Of a DNA stretch of 64,000 nt, positions 8,123 through 17,494 are shown one piece after another. The stretch lies in NCBI GenBank assembly GCA_021732995.1, contig JAKFWA010000027.1, positions 62,001 to 126,000 of the forward strand. Reading direction: 5' to 3'. Every line of letters starts with the position of its first letter. Position 1 is the first letter of the stretch. The position numbers and the translations under genes are program-made. The DNA is from Planctomycetaceae bacterium. Lineage in GTDB: Bacteria; Planctomycetota; Planctomycetia; Planctomycetales; Planctomycetaceae. The notes under the pieces are model-generated. The model worked only from the letters and a program-made list of their open reading frames with translations, had not been told where the DNA came from and searched no databases.

Positions 8123-8344
8123 ATGGGAAAACGAGCTGACATCCTGGAACGATTTGGACTACGCGTCCGCGAGTTGCGGAAAGAACAAGGCCATTCGCAA
8201 GAGAGTTTCGCAGCAGCTTGTCAACTCGACCGAACCTACATCGGTGGTATCGAACGAGGCGAACGCAACGTCGCTCTCCGCAACATCGAGACGATTGCCG
8301 AGACCTTAGGGATGACGCTCGCCGAACTCATGGCAGGGCTGTGA
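8123..8344 (+). CDS. XRE-family helix-turn-helix regulator, C-protein-like (73 aa)
   Basis: The product is little more than one HTH domain. [20 protein letters not shown] (helices 1-2) leads into the recognition region ([36 protein letters not shown]), as in Cro/C1 and restriction-modification controller proteins of 70-100 residues. No good Shine-Dalgarno precedes the ATG. This is also seen in some C genes, which can be read from leaderless transcripts. The paired ACT...AGT sites 40-60 bp upstream suggest autoregulation. No restriction-modification gene pair adjoins it here, so its target is uncertain. It is the only plus-strand gene between 2.2 and 16.2 kb. Confidence 0.85.
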   Translation: MGKRADILERFGLRVRELRKEQGHSQESFAAACQLDRTYIGGIERGERNVALRNIETIAETLGMTLAELMAGL

Positions 8345-8357
8345 CTCATGCCAAGCG

Positions 8358-8669
8358 TCACGTTGCCAGTGGCAGCACGACGGTCGCGACCATGCCGTTC
8401 TGAGTAGTCGCCATCGCAAGTGCAGCTTCCGCAGTCGCCGATAACTCTGGGCCGATCAGTCGCGAGTCGATCGGATCGTAGCAGGCGTAAAGCAGTTCAC
8501 TGCGCCTGAGTAAGTCCCGCAGTTCGCGGACTTCTTCCGGCTTCAGCGCCTCACGCAACGGCTTATCAAAGTAGTGCCGCAGGGCATGAGCGCCATGCGG
8601 TGTCATCTCTTCATCAAAGAATTGCAGTGCCGCCCGCAGGACGGCGAGATGTCGCTTTGTCAGCAACAC
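8358..8669 (-). CDS. Small helical hypothetical protein (103 aa)
   Basis: The product starts MLLTKRHLAVLRAALQFFDEEM. It has a helical middle with repeated charged heptads (EALKPEEVRELRDLLRRSELLY) and ends with an Ala/Thr/Val-rich tail. No signal peptide is seen. It lies 25 bp after the AAA ATPase gene, reads in the same direction and converges on the XRE gene with a 13-bp gap, so it is probably the last gene of the DUF1257-DUF2997-ATPase operon. The family is not recognised. Confidence 0.55.
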   Translation of the reverse strand: MLLTKRHLAVLRAALQFFDEEMTPHGAHALRHYFDKPLREALKPEEVRELRDLLRRSELLYACYDPIDSRLIGPELSATAEAALAMATTQNGMVATVVLPLAT

Positions 8670-8694
8670 TGACTCCTTCTGCCCAATGGGCGGT

Positions 8695-10176
8695 TCAATT
8701 TAGGGACGAATCGCGGCTGACCTTGCGCCGCGATCCAGGTTTCGTTTCAGAACTCTGATAGATGCCTGGTTGCTGCGCCGAAAGGCAACGACCACTTGCC
8801 CATGTGCGGAGCTTGCTAACACTCTCGGCGGCGGTCACTGCGACCGGCACGACGTTTTGAGCCGCTTGAATCAGCGGCACATCGAGCAAGGCCGACAATC
8901 GGCAGCAGGCTTTGATTTCAGCCCCCGTCCAGTCTTTGTCATCCGGCATGCGTTGATCGCGGTCGATCTCGAATTGATGCAGATAGATGTTCCAAATCGC
9001 GTCCTTCTCTTCACGCGTGGGCAAATCCAGAAAGAAGATGCCATCGAACCGTTCCGAGCGTCCGAATTCGGGTGGCAGCTTCGAGACATCGTTCGCGGTG
9101 CAGACCACGAAGACGTCCGAAGTATGGTCATTCAGCCAACTGAGGAATGTGCCAAACATTCGCGATGTCACCCCGGAATCTCCATTGCCATTCACACCCG
9201 CGAATGCCTTTTCGACTTCGTCGATCATGGCAACACAGGGAGCCATCGCACCAATGATTCTCAGTGCTTGCCGCGTGCGCTCCTCGCTCTGTCCAACGAG
9301 TGAACCCATCAGACTGCCGACATCGAGCATCAAAACTGGTCGTCCAACTTCTTGGCCGAGGCTTTTGCAGAACTGCGACTTTCCACAACCAGGCGGTGAG
9401 AGCAGCAACACGCCGCGCGGACGCTTGAACGCATTGCCGCGACTCGGCTGCAACAACGCCCGCCTACAAAAACTCTTGAGTGACGACAGCCCACCCAGTC
9501 GACTGAAGTCGTCCTGTCCGCGATGCAACTCCAGCATCCCGGACTTCTTCAGCATGCCCGACTTCAGTTCCCAGACGGCCTCACTCGTGATCCGTCCATG
9601 CCGCACGAGCGACAAGCTGAAAGCATTCTCGGCTTCCAAGCGCGTAAGCCCGGCGGCAGCATCAAGCACGGTGTCCAGGGCCGAACCACTAGGAAGTTCG
9701 GTCTCCTCGGTGGCAATCCCCCGCGCGATCTCTTCCAACTGGGTGCGATCCGGGAGTTCGTGTTCAAGTACCACGAACATCTTCTCTAGTTCGAGCGGCA
9801 ATTGAACGACCGGTGCGAGAATCACGAGGATCGTACGGTTCTGTTTGCCCGCGATGACTTGCTGTGACAACGCTTGCACGATCTCGGCTGATCCCAAGAA
9901 CCGATGAAAGTTCTGAAGCACCAAGATCGCGGTGCCATCCGCTGTCGCCAGTGAATTCACCGCCCGGATGGCGGCCAATGGATCATTGCCGCTGTGCTCC
10001 AAAGTCGCTGCCGAAACTCGCAGTCCCTGCTCAATGTCCCATGTCGCGAACTTCCAGGTTTCCTGCTGACACAGGTGCGCGAGAGCTACGAGTGCATCCT
10101 GATGCTCGTGGCTTTCGATCCAGATTCCCGTAAAGCAGGCGCGAATGTACTCGCCCAGCCGTTCCGTCAATGTCAT
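8695..10176 (-). CDS. AAA ATPase, Ycf46-like
   Basis: The preferred start is ATG at 10176 (GGGAG six bases ahead), giving 493 residues. The first 220 residues form a non-catalytic, RecA-like domain. The second half is a typical AAA module with Walker A SPPGCGKSQ, Walker B CVAMIDEVEKAF, sensor 1 VFVVCTAND and the arginine-finger region FGRSERFDGIFFLDLPTREE. This two-part layout is that of Ycf46-type ATPases. It is directly preceded by DUF2997 and DUF1257 genes, a linkage I recall from cyanobacterial Ycf46/Ycf35-type neighbourhoods and planctomycete genomes. The trio is likely one complex. Its substrate is unknown; remodelling of a protein complex driven by ATP is the safest statement. Confidence 0.8.
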   Translation of the reverse strand: MTLTERLGEYIRACFTGIWIESHEHQDALVALAHLCQQETWKFATWDIEQGLRVSAATLEHSGNDPLAAIRAVNSLATADGTAILVLQNFHRFLGSAEIVQALSQQVIAGKQNRTILVILAPVVQLPLELEKMFVVLEHELPDRTQLEEIARGIATEETELPSGSALDTVLDAAAGLTRLEAENAFSLSLVRHGRITSEAVWELKSGMLKKSGMLELHRGQDDFSRLGGLSSLKSFCRRALLQPSRGNAFKRPRGVLLLSPPGCGKSQFCKSLGQEVGRPVLMLDVGSLMGSLVGQSEERTRQALRIIGAMAPCVAMIDEVEKAFAGVNGNGDSGVTSRMFGTFLSWLNDHTSDVFVVCTANDVSKLPPEFGRSERFDGIFFLDLPTREEKDAIWNIYLHQFEIDRDQRMPDDKDWTGAEIKACCRLSALLDVPLIQAAQNVVPVAVTAAESVSKLRTWASGRCLSAQQPGIYQSSETKPGSRRKVSRDSSLN

Positions 10177-10237
10177 GGAGGTCTCCCGCATAGAGGTGAA
10201 GAATACGAAGACGTTGGCGACGACGAGTTGAGTCGCG

Positions 10238-10432
10238 TTACCCGCCTTGCCGAACTTGCTGCTGTGATGCCGCTATCTGATAGAAGTCCACTGTGAGCAC
10301 CTCGTCGATCTTCTGCCCGAGCGCCAGTTCGATGAATCGACTTGCAGCTTGGCAATCAGCACCGTGGAAACCCTTTGTTTCGACGCGAGTTTGGCCGGTC
10401 GAGCCTACGACGATTTCGATGGTCTGGTTCAT
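10238..10432 (-). CDS. DUF2997 family small protein
   Basis: The 64-residue product matches DUF2997: IEIVVGSTGQTRVETKGFHGADCQAASRFIELALG covers almost the whole family signature (Gxx(K/R)VETKGF, then C...A(S/T)xFIExALG). It probably forms a small beta-hairpin-plus-helix fold. The ATG overlaps the stop of the DUF1257 gene (ATGA), with GGAGGG five bases ahead. It acts with its neighbours DUF1257 and the Ycf46-like ATPase by inference only. Confidence 0.8.
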   Translation of the reverse strand: MNQTIEIVVGSTGQTRVETKGFHGADCQAASRFIELALGQKIDEVLTVDFYQIAASQQQVRQGG

Positions 10433-10797
10433 ACAGTCCCTCCGACTTGAATAGTCAACTTCACGGAGCCATCGTGGAGCGCTTGCTCGGTCACTGAGTG
10501 CCCTCGCTTGCGAGCCTCGATCTTGGCCTTCTCCACCGCGTAACCCTGAAGGAAGCGATCCAATTGCCTTTGCTCGCCCCAGCGACCACCGAAGTTGTCA
10601 AAGGCGATCTTGGCCGTCGCAACATCACAGATCACCGGGTACAGCCAGTCCGGCAACCGCACGGCCCAACCAACGGCTGAAGTGTTAAACAATTTCGTTT
10701 CACCAAGAACCGGCTCGGGTAACGACAACCGACTACATGCCGCTCTAATGGCGACCGGGTCACGAATCTCCGTCTGAATCTGCACGACATGCGACAC
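10429..10797 (-). CDS. DUF1257 (Ycf35-like) protein
   Basis: The chosen start is GTG at 10797 with GGAGG nine bases ahead. It gives the family's usual opening (VSHVVQIQTEIRDPVAIRAACSRL), while a longer frame would add unrelated residues. The 122-residue product continues through GWAVRLPDWLYPVICDVATAKIAFDNFGGRWG and a C-terminal QGYAVEKAKIEARKRGHSV, matching DUF1257/Ycf35 in order and size. It heads a three- or four-gene operon with DUF2997 and the AAA ATPase. The biochemical role is undefined. Confidence 0.8.
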   Translation of the reverse strand: MSHVVQIQTEIRDPVAIRAACSRLSLPEPVLGETKLFNTSAVGWAVRLPDWLYPVICDVATAKIAFDNFGGRWGEQRQLDRFLQGYAVEKAKIEARKRGHSVTEQALHDGSVKLTIQVGGTV

Positions 10798-10869
10798 GAT
10801 GTTGATCCTCCAATTCAGAGCTACGGCGACGGGACCGACCACCGGTCCCACATGGGAGGCGACCAAACG

Positions 10870-10919
10870 AAAACAGCCCCACGAAAACCAGTCGAAACTG
10901 GTCACCGCAGGGCTGTTTT
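10870..10919 (-). terminator. Nested hairpin, probable terminator
   Basis: An outer 10-bp stem (10870-10879 with 10910-10919) encloses an inner 6-bp stem (10887-10892 with 10897-10902, loop cgaa). On the minus strand the outer stem runs into TTTTCGTTT. It lies between the stop of the giant 11027 gene and the DUF1257 start, so it separates the defence gene from the maintenance module. Confidence 0.6.
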
Positions 10920-11026
10920 GACTCAGGAAATCAACTTCACAGAGTTATGCCACGGGCTTCACTGTATATGACGCGTTTTGGGCTCCGTTTTAGCCATTTC
11001 ACGTCGTGGTTTGATGAGATGCGCTC

Positions 11027-14000
11027 CTATGGATGCGGTTGGGAGTTTAGCCACTGAATGGGCACATTCATGTCCGCCACGTTAAACGCGGGAAGCAGTG
11101 CCTTGAGGATCGCGATAGCGCGGATTGCTGATTCGGACGAGAATGCCGTTGAGAGCGACGTTTCAATCGCGCTAGGCGATCGGAAATGGAATCGCGAGCG
11201 TTCGAAGGTCTGTTTCCAGAACTGTTCGAGGTAGGGCAACAGGATTTTGGTGTATCCTGCCGAATCCACAGGCATCCACGTCAAGAGCTGCTGCATACTC
11301 ACAAGATGTGCTCGAAAAGCCGTTTCGGCATTTCCTTGAATTGCACTCGACATGTAACCGAGGTATCGGATCTCTAAGTAGTCGGAACCCGCGAGTGGAT
11401 TTGCAAGTTGGATACACGCTTCCGAATTTGCTTCTCTTGCCACGGCGTCAAAGATCGCTGCCGCACGTTGCCAAAGAACTGGATCGCCTGCACCCAATGC
11501 CGTCTGATTACAAAGAGACGATGCGTCCGCGGCCAAGCCCAAGGCGCGATTTCGGTCGTTAAGGGCGACTGTCGCAAGTCGCAAAAGCCACGGAATGACT
11601 GCAATGACCAAGGTGAATCGCTCAGCTTGTTTGCGTCCTCCCTCAGTGAGGGTCTCAACCAACTCTTCAATTGGAGTGTTAGGCGCGAAAGGAATTGCTC
11701 CACTTTTAATGGATTCGACGGCAGCATTACTTGCCAGTTGTGTGCGGAGAGCGATGTCAAATGCTGTATCAAAACTGCCAGAGGAAAGCAGCCCAGGAAT
11801 CTGATCTTTAAGGATCATGGCAGTAGCTAGCGTCATCGGCTTCCCATCAATCTCTTCGGCAGCTCGCATTTGCCAAAGTGCCGCAGACGCCTCATCGCCA
11901 GCGTTACCTGCGTATTGGGACAACAACCACATGACGCTTGGAGCTAACTCCTCACGGAAGCAATCCGCACGCGGGGGATGAGGGAGAAAAAACATGCCCT
12001 GGCTCGGTGCCACGTACGCCCCACCCGCTGCCGTATGAGTTGGTGCTTCACCTGTCACGGCTAGTGACGTCAGATAGCTTTGGATGTGCCCAAACAGAAC
12101 AAAGAGTTCTTTCCAGTCGTGATCTCGCTCCGCTATGACAAAGAGACGAGTCGCTGCTTCGAGCCACGCAGGATAGGCGCGCACAGCAGACTCGGGTGTG
12201 GGATTTGGCCCCAAGATCGCAATGGCATGCTCACCGAAGGCTTTGACCGCTTCGAGATCGGGGATGGTCCTATTTGTTCGAGCGATGGTGGCCGCTTGAT
12301 TTGCAAACCGGATCGTCTCCAGGGAGTCTTCAGCAGCCATACACTTCGCGGCGGCTAGTAATGTCATCATGCGATTGTGAGGGGCACCGGGATCGGGCGA
12401 GATAATCGCACGACGCAGCCACGGCATCGCGTCCGCATGCCTATTAGCAAAGACGAACATTTTTCCCAGCATTCCCGCCACTAAACCTGATGCCAATTCG
12501 CTGATGCCATCGCGCATGAGGAACGTGCTTGCGTAATTGATGCCTGCATCTGGAGATCGAAGAAACTCCCCATATACGTTGATAACAGATGCGACAGTAC
12601 ATGCTTCAAGATATTCCCACTGTCGCAGCCTCGCTTCTTGCTGAAGCCATTGAATTCTTGCTACCACTTGAAACCAGTCTTGCTGCGGCTTTGGCAAGTC
12701 CATTTCAACAAACATCAAGCGGTCCGCCAGCACGCGGCAACCCAAGATGGCGTCTTTTGAGTTCATGACAGCTTGTTGCTCATGGGCGGTTAGGGAGTCG
12801 AAGGCTTTTAACCACTCTTTGATGTGCTCTTGGCTCGTAATGTTGACATTCAATGTCCAAAGTAGGTCAAGGCTACTCTTCCCGTGAGGCAGGCGCAATT
12901 TGTCTTGGCTTATCCCCGATAATCTCAATACACCGAGAGACAGAGCGAGGTACCGAGCGGCGCGAGTGAAGTCGTGCTGGGCAAGAAAGAGAGTCGCCAG
13001 TGCACCAACCATCTCCGCGACAAATCCATGTGTAGGTTCAAGCAACGGAACCAATAGGTCGAGGTCTGCCAAAGCCGCGGCGAGCGACATCCCATACTTC
13101 GGCATGACTCGCAGTTGCATAGCTCGGACGCTCACTCGCAATTCCACTGACATTTCAGAAGGAAGTGGACGGCGTTCCAAGAACAACAGCACCGAACGAG
13201 CCGATGACTCGACCTTGCGCCTCGCAAATTGGTCAAGCAGCTTCATCCAGAGAGAACCGACTTTGTCGAACTCTTTCGCTCTGCGGAAATGGTCAATCGC
13301 TATTTCTGCGTCCCACGGGCTCATCGGCCTACGCGTGATGGACTCACCTAGTACTCGATGGCAAGCGAGAAGAGTCTTGGGGGCTAGATTTTCGTCTCCG
13401 AGAGTCTTTACGAGAGGCGAGACCACCAATGTGCGATTCGTGTCTCGCTGTACCCAAGCCCCTAATAAGGTGGCAATGCACTCTTTGGGGCGTTGAATAG
13501 AATCCTCAACTCCGGCCAACGCGATTGCATCGCTCTCTTCAAGCTCGCAAATCGCCAGAGCCATGCGGTACAGCAATTCCCTCTGCGAATCGGTCAATGA
13601 CTGTGCGACTCGTGCGAGCACTTCGTCGGCCACTGCCTGAGTGTGATCACCGCGCATGAGAGCTGATAACTCGTCGTTGTCGAGCAGCCAGCTTCGGTTT
13701 TGTAGGAACTGGCCTGCGAGTGTGAGCAACAGCGGATGACCGGCAGAAAGGCTGTTAATGAATCGAAACTTCCCATCTGCTAAGAAGTCGCGGGGTGCGC
13801 CGTGCGCCAGGAGCAGTTCAGCGGCTTCCTCGTCCGAGAAGTGAGGCACCGCCAATTCAAGCATTGCTTCGCCTAGCGCATGGACCAATCCTGACGGCAG
13901 TCGAAAATGACTCGTTGAGACAAGGAAGACGCCTCGGGCCCGACACGCATCCGCCAACAACTGAAGATGCTGGGCAAGTAGCGAGGGGGAATTTAGATTT

Positions 14001-15295
14001 GGCAGGTCGTCCAACACCAAGCATGAATTGATTTGAAATGTGGAGCAGATCCGCTGGTACGAGTTCGTGCCACTAGTTCGGTCGTCCATGCGAAAGTCGC
14101 TAATTCGTCGCAAGGATTCGACCAACGTCGCCAGTGCTTGGTCCAGTGGCATAAGGCTGTGAAATCGAATCCAACCGCAACTTGGGCCTTTCGCCCTAGC
14201 CACAAGCAACGCGAGATGTGTCTTGCCAGTGTCGGAAAAGCCATTGATCGCTAGCCATGCTTTGCTGGACGTGAATGCCACCAGCTCATTGACGGTCTTG
14301 GCGCGATTCGAAAGAGCATCCGCAAGCAGTGGTATGTCGGTTGTTACAAGGCCGGCCGCGTCAACAAGCAGATTCCCAATGCCATGCTCAGCAGAGAGTC
14401 GTTCAAGATTCTCTGCGAATCCATCGACCGCCTGCTCAAGTTCATCCACTCTGCCCTCAAGTGCATTGAACCGCGAGTGCATGCGCCGAATAAAGACTCG
14501 GTCAGCATCAGTGATCGCCGTCGCAGACAGCTGAGATTCAAGTTCATCCAATGTCAGCCGCTTAGCTGCGGACTGTGCCAACATGCGAAACACAAATAAG
14601 AAAAGGCGATCGTAGAGTTCGTTGACGTCCTTTTGCGTGGCCGCAGCTCTATCACTCAACTTGTCGCGAACTTCGTCGGACAAATCAGCGGCATTTGGTT
14701 GACCGAAACTCCATTCGAACGATCGGATGAAGGCGGCGAGCAATCCGATGGGCTGATCTTTGAAGAATCCGATAAAGCGAGACCAGACATTAGCCGTGAT
14801 CTTCTTCGGCTTAGCGGCAGCAATAAGAAACTGCCGCAAGAGTTCGATCGCAGGAATAATTTGATCTTGCGACAGCGCGCCAATGCGGACTTGATTCCAA
14901 AGCTCGACCCCAAACATCTTCGCAGGGAATGGTGAGGGGCGCTCGCGAGTGACCAGTGCATTGGTGGTGAAACAAAACTGTAATCTGCTCAGCGGGTTTT
15001 CTAGGTGGTGCCCTACTGCATTTGACAATGCTTCCAACGCCTCGGAGCTTCGTAAAGTGAGCTTGGTGGCGCGGAGTTTGACCTGTTCCAGACGCCGATC
15101 GAAGTCATTGTCGTCGGACTCAGCCATCGCCGAGACAACAAGGTCTATGTCTTCACCACACTCAAGTTCGAGGTGTTCATCACGGCCTAGAGCCAACCAG
15201 CGCAGGATCGTGTGATCGACCTGATAGTGAAAGCCTCGAATGGTCGCGCAGGCGTCTTGGTTGCGTGCAGGTTGAAAAGCGCGACTGGCATTCAT
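11027..15295 (-). CDS. Avs-like STAND NTPase with N-terminal nuclease-like domain (1422 aa)
   Basis: Residues 20-120 carry a Cap4/DUF4297-type nuclease signature: GFHYQVDHTILRWL, the acidic LECGEDID (45-51) and EQVK (70-73) make a PD-(D/E)XK-like active site, followed by an FCFTTNA strand. A coiled-coil linker (270-305) leads to the NTPase core, with Walker A GFSDTGKTH (352-360) and Walker B SCLVLDD (424-430). The remaining 900 residues are helical repeats of TPR-like character. Nuclease plus STAND plus long repeat sensor is the plan of Avs/AVAST anti-phage proteins, which bind a phage protein through the repeats and then degrade DNA. It stands alone between two terminator or promoter regions. 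No strong ribosome site precedes the ATG. Assignment to a numbered Avs type is not possible by eye. Confidence 0.75.
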   Translation of the reverse strand: MNASRAFQPARNQDACATIRGFHYQVDHTILRWLALGRDEHLELECGEDIDLVVSAMAESDDNDFDRRLEQVKLRATKLTLRSSEALEALSNAVGHHLENPLSRLQFCFTTNALVTRERPSPFPAKMFGVELWNQVRIGALSQDQIIPAIELLRQFLIAAAKPKKITANVWSRFIGFFKDQPIGLLAAFIRSFEWSFGQPNAADLSDEVRDKLSDRAAATQKDVNELYDRLFLFVFRMLAQSAAKRLTLDELESQLSATAITDADRVFIRRMHSRFNALEGRVDELEQAVDGFAENLERLSAEHGIGNLLVDAAGLVTTDIPLLADALSNRAKTVNELVAFTSSKAWLAINGFSDTGKTHLALLVARAKGPSCGWIRFHSLMPLDQALATLVESLRRISDFRMDDRTSGTNSYQRICSTFQINSCLVLDDLPNLNSPSLLAQHLQLLADACRARGVFLVSTSHFRLPSGLVHALGEAMLELAVPHFSDEEAAELLLAHGAPRDFLADGKFRFINSLSAGHPLLLTLAGQFLQNRSWLLDNDELSALMRGDHTQAVADEVLARVAQSLTDSQRELLYRMALAICELEESDAIALAGVEDSIQRPKECIATLLGAWVQRDTNRTLVVSPLVKTLGDENLAPKTLLACHRVLGESITRRPMSPWDAEIAIDHFRRAKEFDKVGSLWMKLLDQFARRKVESSARSVLLFLERRPLPSEMSVELRVSVRAMQLRVMPKYGMSLAAALADLDLLVPLLEPTHGFVAEMVGALATLFLAQHDFTRAARYLALSLGVLRLSGISQDKLRLPHGKSSLDLLWTLNVNITSQEHIKEWLKAFDSLTAHEQQAVMNSKDAILGCRVLADRLMFVEMDLPKPQQDWFQVVARIQWLQQEARLRQWEYLEACTVASVINVYGEFLRSPDAGINYASTFLMRDGISELASGLVAGMLGKMFVFANRHADAMPWLRRAIISPDPGAPHNRMMTLLAAAKCMAAEDSLETIRFANQAATIARTNRTIPDLEAVKAFGEHAIAILGPNPTPESAVRAYPAWLEAATRLFVIAERDHDWKELFVLFGHIQSYLTSLAVTGEAPTHTAAGGAYVAPSQGMFFLPHPPRADCFREELAPSVMWLLSQYAGNAGDEASAALWQMRAAEEIDGKPMTLATAMILKDQIPGLLSSGSFDTAFDIALRTQLASNAAVESIKSGAIPFAPNTPIEELVETLTEGGRKQAERFTLVIAVIPWLLRLATVALNDRNRALGLAADASSLCNQTALGAGDPVLWQRAAAIFDAVAREANSEACIQLANPLAGSDYLEIRYLGYMSSAIQGNAETAFRAHLVSMQQLLTWMPVDSAGYTKILLPYLEQFWKQTFERSRFHFRSPSAIETSLSTAFSSESAIRAIAILKALLPAFNVADMNVPIQWLNSQPHP

Positions 15296-16179
15296 TCGTG
15301 AATCACGGCTGCAAGGACAGGGACGTCGATGATTATCGTCTAAGTGTACACGTCAGCTCCCATTATTCGAGCAGCCTTCGCCCCAACACGGATGCCACCG
15401 CCACCAAGCGAAGCCCACATATGAGTGAACTGGCTGCGCCTGGTGCTTCAGCCTGAAATCCGTCTCCAGTCTGCCTGGGAACCCCTTTCTCCGCGCCCAC
15501 AGAATGGAGCTGGCTGGGGGCCGGGAAAACTTACATAAACTTCTGGAAATGCTTGTCTATAAAATTGGCGCCGGCGAATCTTCGACCGTAACATCTGGGC
15601 AGTCCGCAAAGAAACGCTGCGGCAGGCGATGACGATCGCCGAGAGTACAGAAACAAGAACACTGAGACAGGAGGATTGAAAGCGTTGCCCAGCGATGGTT
15701 GATTCCATTCCCATCGCCACTGTCCGAGCCGACTACCATTTGAGCTGCGTTCTCCACAAACCGACACGACTCCCGAACGCATTGCTCGCCCTACCGCCAT
15801 ATACCGCCATCTGGCGCGGGCTTACCTAGTTCACGACCGGCCCAATTCGCGAACGCACGATGCGAACGCTCTGCTTGCCTCCGCCACGACGCGGAGGCGT
15901 ACTTTGGCATTCCGAGCCACCACAACTGCGGTTTGATGTAAGCCTATTTCTAATCACTAGCTGATGCAGATGCCCGATAGGGCTCGCAACCTGGAGATGG
16001 CTTACCGATCTGCTTGGCCACCATTGGACGGGTGGCATACCCGAGGTCTGAGTTATTGAGGTTACGGACGCGTCCGCAGCAGGAATTGCCCGCCGACAAC
16101 ATCGTCTGGGGTTTCGCTGCGCCTCGCCAAGTCACCGACCCACCGCCCCAATGTCGCGGCGGTCAGATCACGAGGGTGT
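15296..16179. other. Long intergenic region, no gene recognised
   Basis: The stretch separates two divergent genes. Short open frames on both strands here have arginine/serine-rich, shadow-like compositions and no ribosome sites. I see no transposase, RNA gene or repeat. It may hold decayed coding sequence, plus promoters for the STAND gene at its left end and the DUF5131 gene at its right end. Confidence 0.4.
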
Positions 16180-16197
16180 AGCACATCGCGATGTGCT
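16180..16197 (+). promoter_or_regulatory. 18-bp perfect palindrome upstream of the DUF5131 gene
   Basis: The sequence agcacatcg/cgatgtgct is perfectly self-complementary and ends 47 bp before the ATG at 16245. There is no T-run after it, so an operator for a dimeric regulator is more likely than a terminator. The binding protein is unknown. Confidence 0.4.
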
Positions 16198-16244
16198 CGC
16201 TCTTCACTCAAAGTGCACACAATTAAGTCTTTTGGAGATATTTC

Positions 16245-17387
16245 ATGGCGTTAAACACAGGCATTCAGTGGTGCGATAGCAGCACCAATCCGGTGATGGG
16301 CTGTCTTGGCTGCGAGCTGTATCCGACTCCGCATAAGATCCTCGCCGCAATTGATCGCGCCTGCTTGCATGCTCGCATCAACGGCTGGACGAGTGGGACC
16401 GCGAGAACGCTCTTTGGAGAACTGTTAGATGAGGTATGGTCGGAACTGGAAGCGACAGATGCCGGTCCAGGAGAAGGTCACCAGAAGAAACTGACCACGA
16501 CTAACATTCGGCACCTTCGGAAGCGTCTGAAGCATCGTGTTACCGAATTGTTTTCAGTCAAGGCTGGCCGACTGGTTGAAGCAACGATCAACCGAAGCAT
16601 GAAGTGCTACGCCGCTCAGCTACATGCGAACCGGGGCTACGACTTGTTGAATCCTGAACGGGAGGCAAACGTAGGATATGCTCCGACGTTCGAAGAAATC
16701 ACTCTCTTTCCCGGTCGCACGAAAGTCGCAGCCCAGTGGTCCGACCTGACCGGAACCGATCGCCTGGAAAAACCTTGGCTCAATGGATTACCCCGGTTGA
16801 TCTTCGTCTCTGATATGGGAGACGCTTTCTCTCGCAAAAAGGACTTTGGATTCCTCAGGACTGAGATGGCTGCCTTTCAAACTCCGGAAGGTCAGCAGCA
16901 TCTCTGGCTGTGGTTGACGAAGCGACCCAAGATAATGCGGGAGTTTGCAGACAGCATTGGAGGCTTTCCGGCGAACGTCTGTGCCATGACCACGGTTACA
17001 TCCCCAAAGACGCTCAAGCGTATTGATGCCCTGCGGGAGGTCAACGCGTCGGTGCGCGGTCTATCGCTGGAACCGCTCTGGGGCTCCCTCGCCGACGAGA
17101 TCGACCTGACGGGTATCGACTGGGTCATTGTGGGCGGTGAAAGCGGGGCCAAGGCCAACGTGGAGCTCTTCGCAATCGAGTGGGCTATGAAACTACTGAA
17201 TCGTTGTCGCGAGGAGGGTGTAGCCTTCTTCCTCAAGCAGCTCGGCCGCCGACCAACCTACCAGGGGAAAGAGCTAAAGCTACGCCAGTTGCATGGAGGC
17301 GACTGGGCGGAGTGGCCCGCTGACATTCGAGTCCGGGAGATGCCACAATACTTCTACAACTACGCGGCTGTAGGTGCGTCGGTGTAG
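16245..17387 (+). CDS. DUF5131 (phage Gp37/Gp68-like) protein
   Basis: The 380-residue product opens with TGIQWCDSSTNPVMGCLGC, the family's hallmark start, whose cysteines resemble a radical-SAM-like metal site. Later family blocks are present: a MKCYAAQL segment (with Cys), PRLIFVSDMGDAFS, a LWLWLTKRPKIM strand, VCAMTTVTSPKTLKRIDALREV, and VRGLSLEPLWG followed by IDWVIVGGESG. An extra stretch (residues 25-105) between the first and second cysteine regions makes it longer than simple phage members. The ATG has GGAG seven bases ahead. These genes usually lie beside a three-Cys-motif partner (TcmP) gene in defence or mobile regions. No such partner is visible here. The enzymatic reaction is unknown. 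Confidence 0.75.
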   Translation: MALNTGIQWCDSSTNPVMGCLGCELYPTPHKILAAIDRACLHARINGWTSGTARTLFGELLDEVWSELEATDAGPGEGHQKKLTTTNIRHLRKRLKHRVTELFSVKAGRLVEATINRSMKCYAAQLHANRGYDLLNPEREANVGYAPTFEEITLFPGRTKVAAQWSDLTGTDRLEKPWLNGLPRLIFVSDMGDAFSRKKDFGFLRTEMAAFQTPEGQQHLWLWLTKRPKIMREFADSIGGFPANVCAMTTVTSPKTLKRIDALREVNASVRGLSLEPLWGSLADEIDLTGIDWVIVGGESGAKANVELFAIEWAMKLLNRCREEGVAFFLKQLGRRPTYQGKELKLRQLHGGDWAEWPADIRVREMPQYFYNYAAVGASV

Positions 17388-17494
17388 ATCGTTGGTGAAA
17401 CTGCTTCAGGGGCGGGCGTCATTCGATGCTCACCCTTTGAAGCCTGCATCAACAACTTAGCTCCCGCATGGGTGTGGCGTCAGTCCTCTCGCTG

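Noticed and set aside
12900-13496. Plus-strand open frame of about 198 codons inside the first STAND gene
   Set aside because: Ser/Arg-rich shadow frame antisense to a well-supported long gene.
15448-15800. Several overlapping minus-strand frames of 60-90 codons in the long intergenic gap
   Set aside because: Mutually overlapping, without ribosome sites or recognisable composition.
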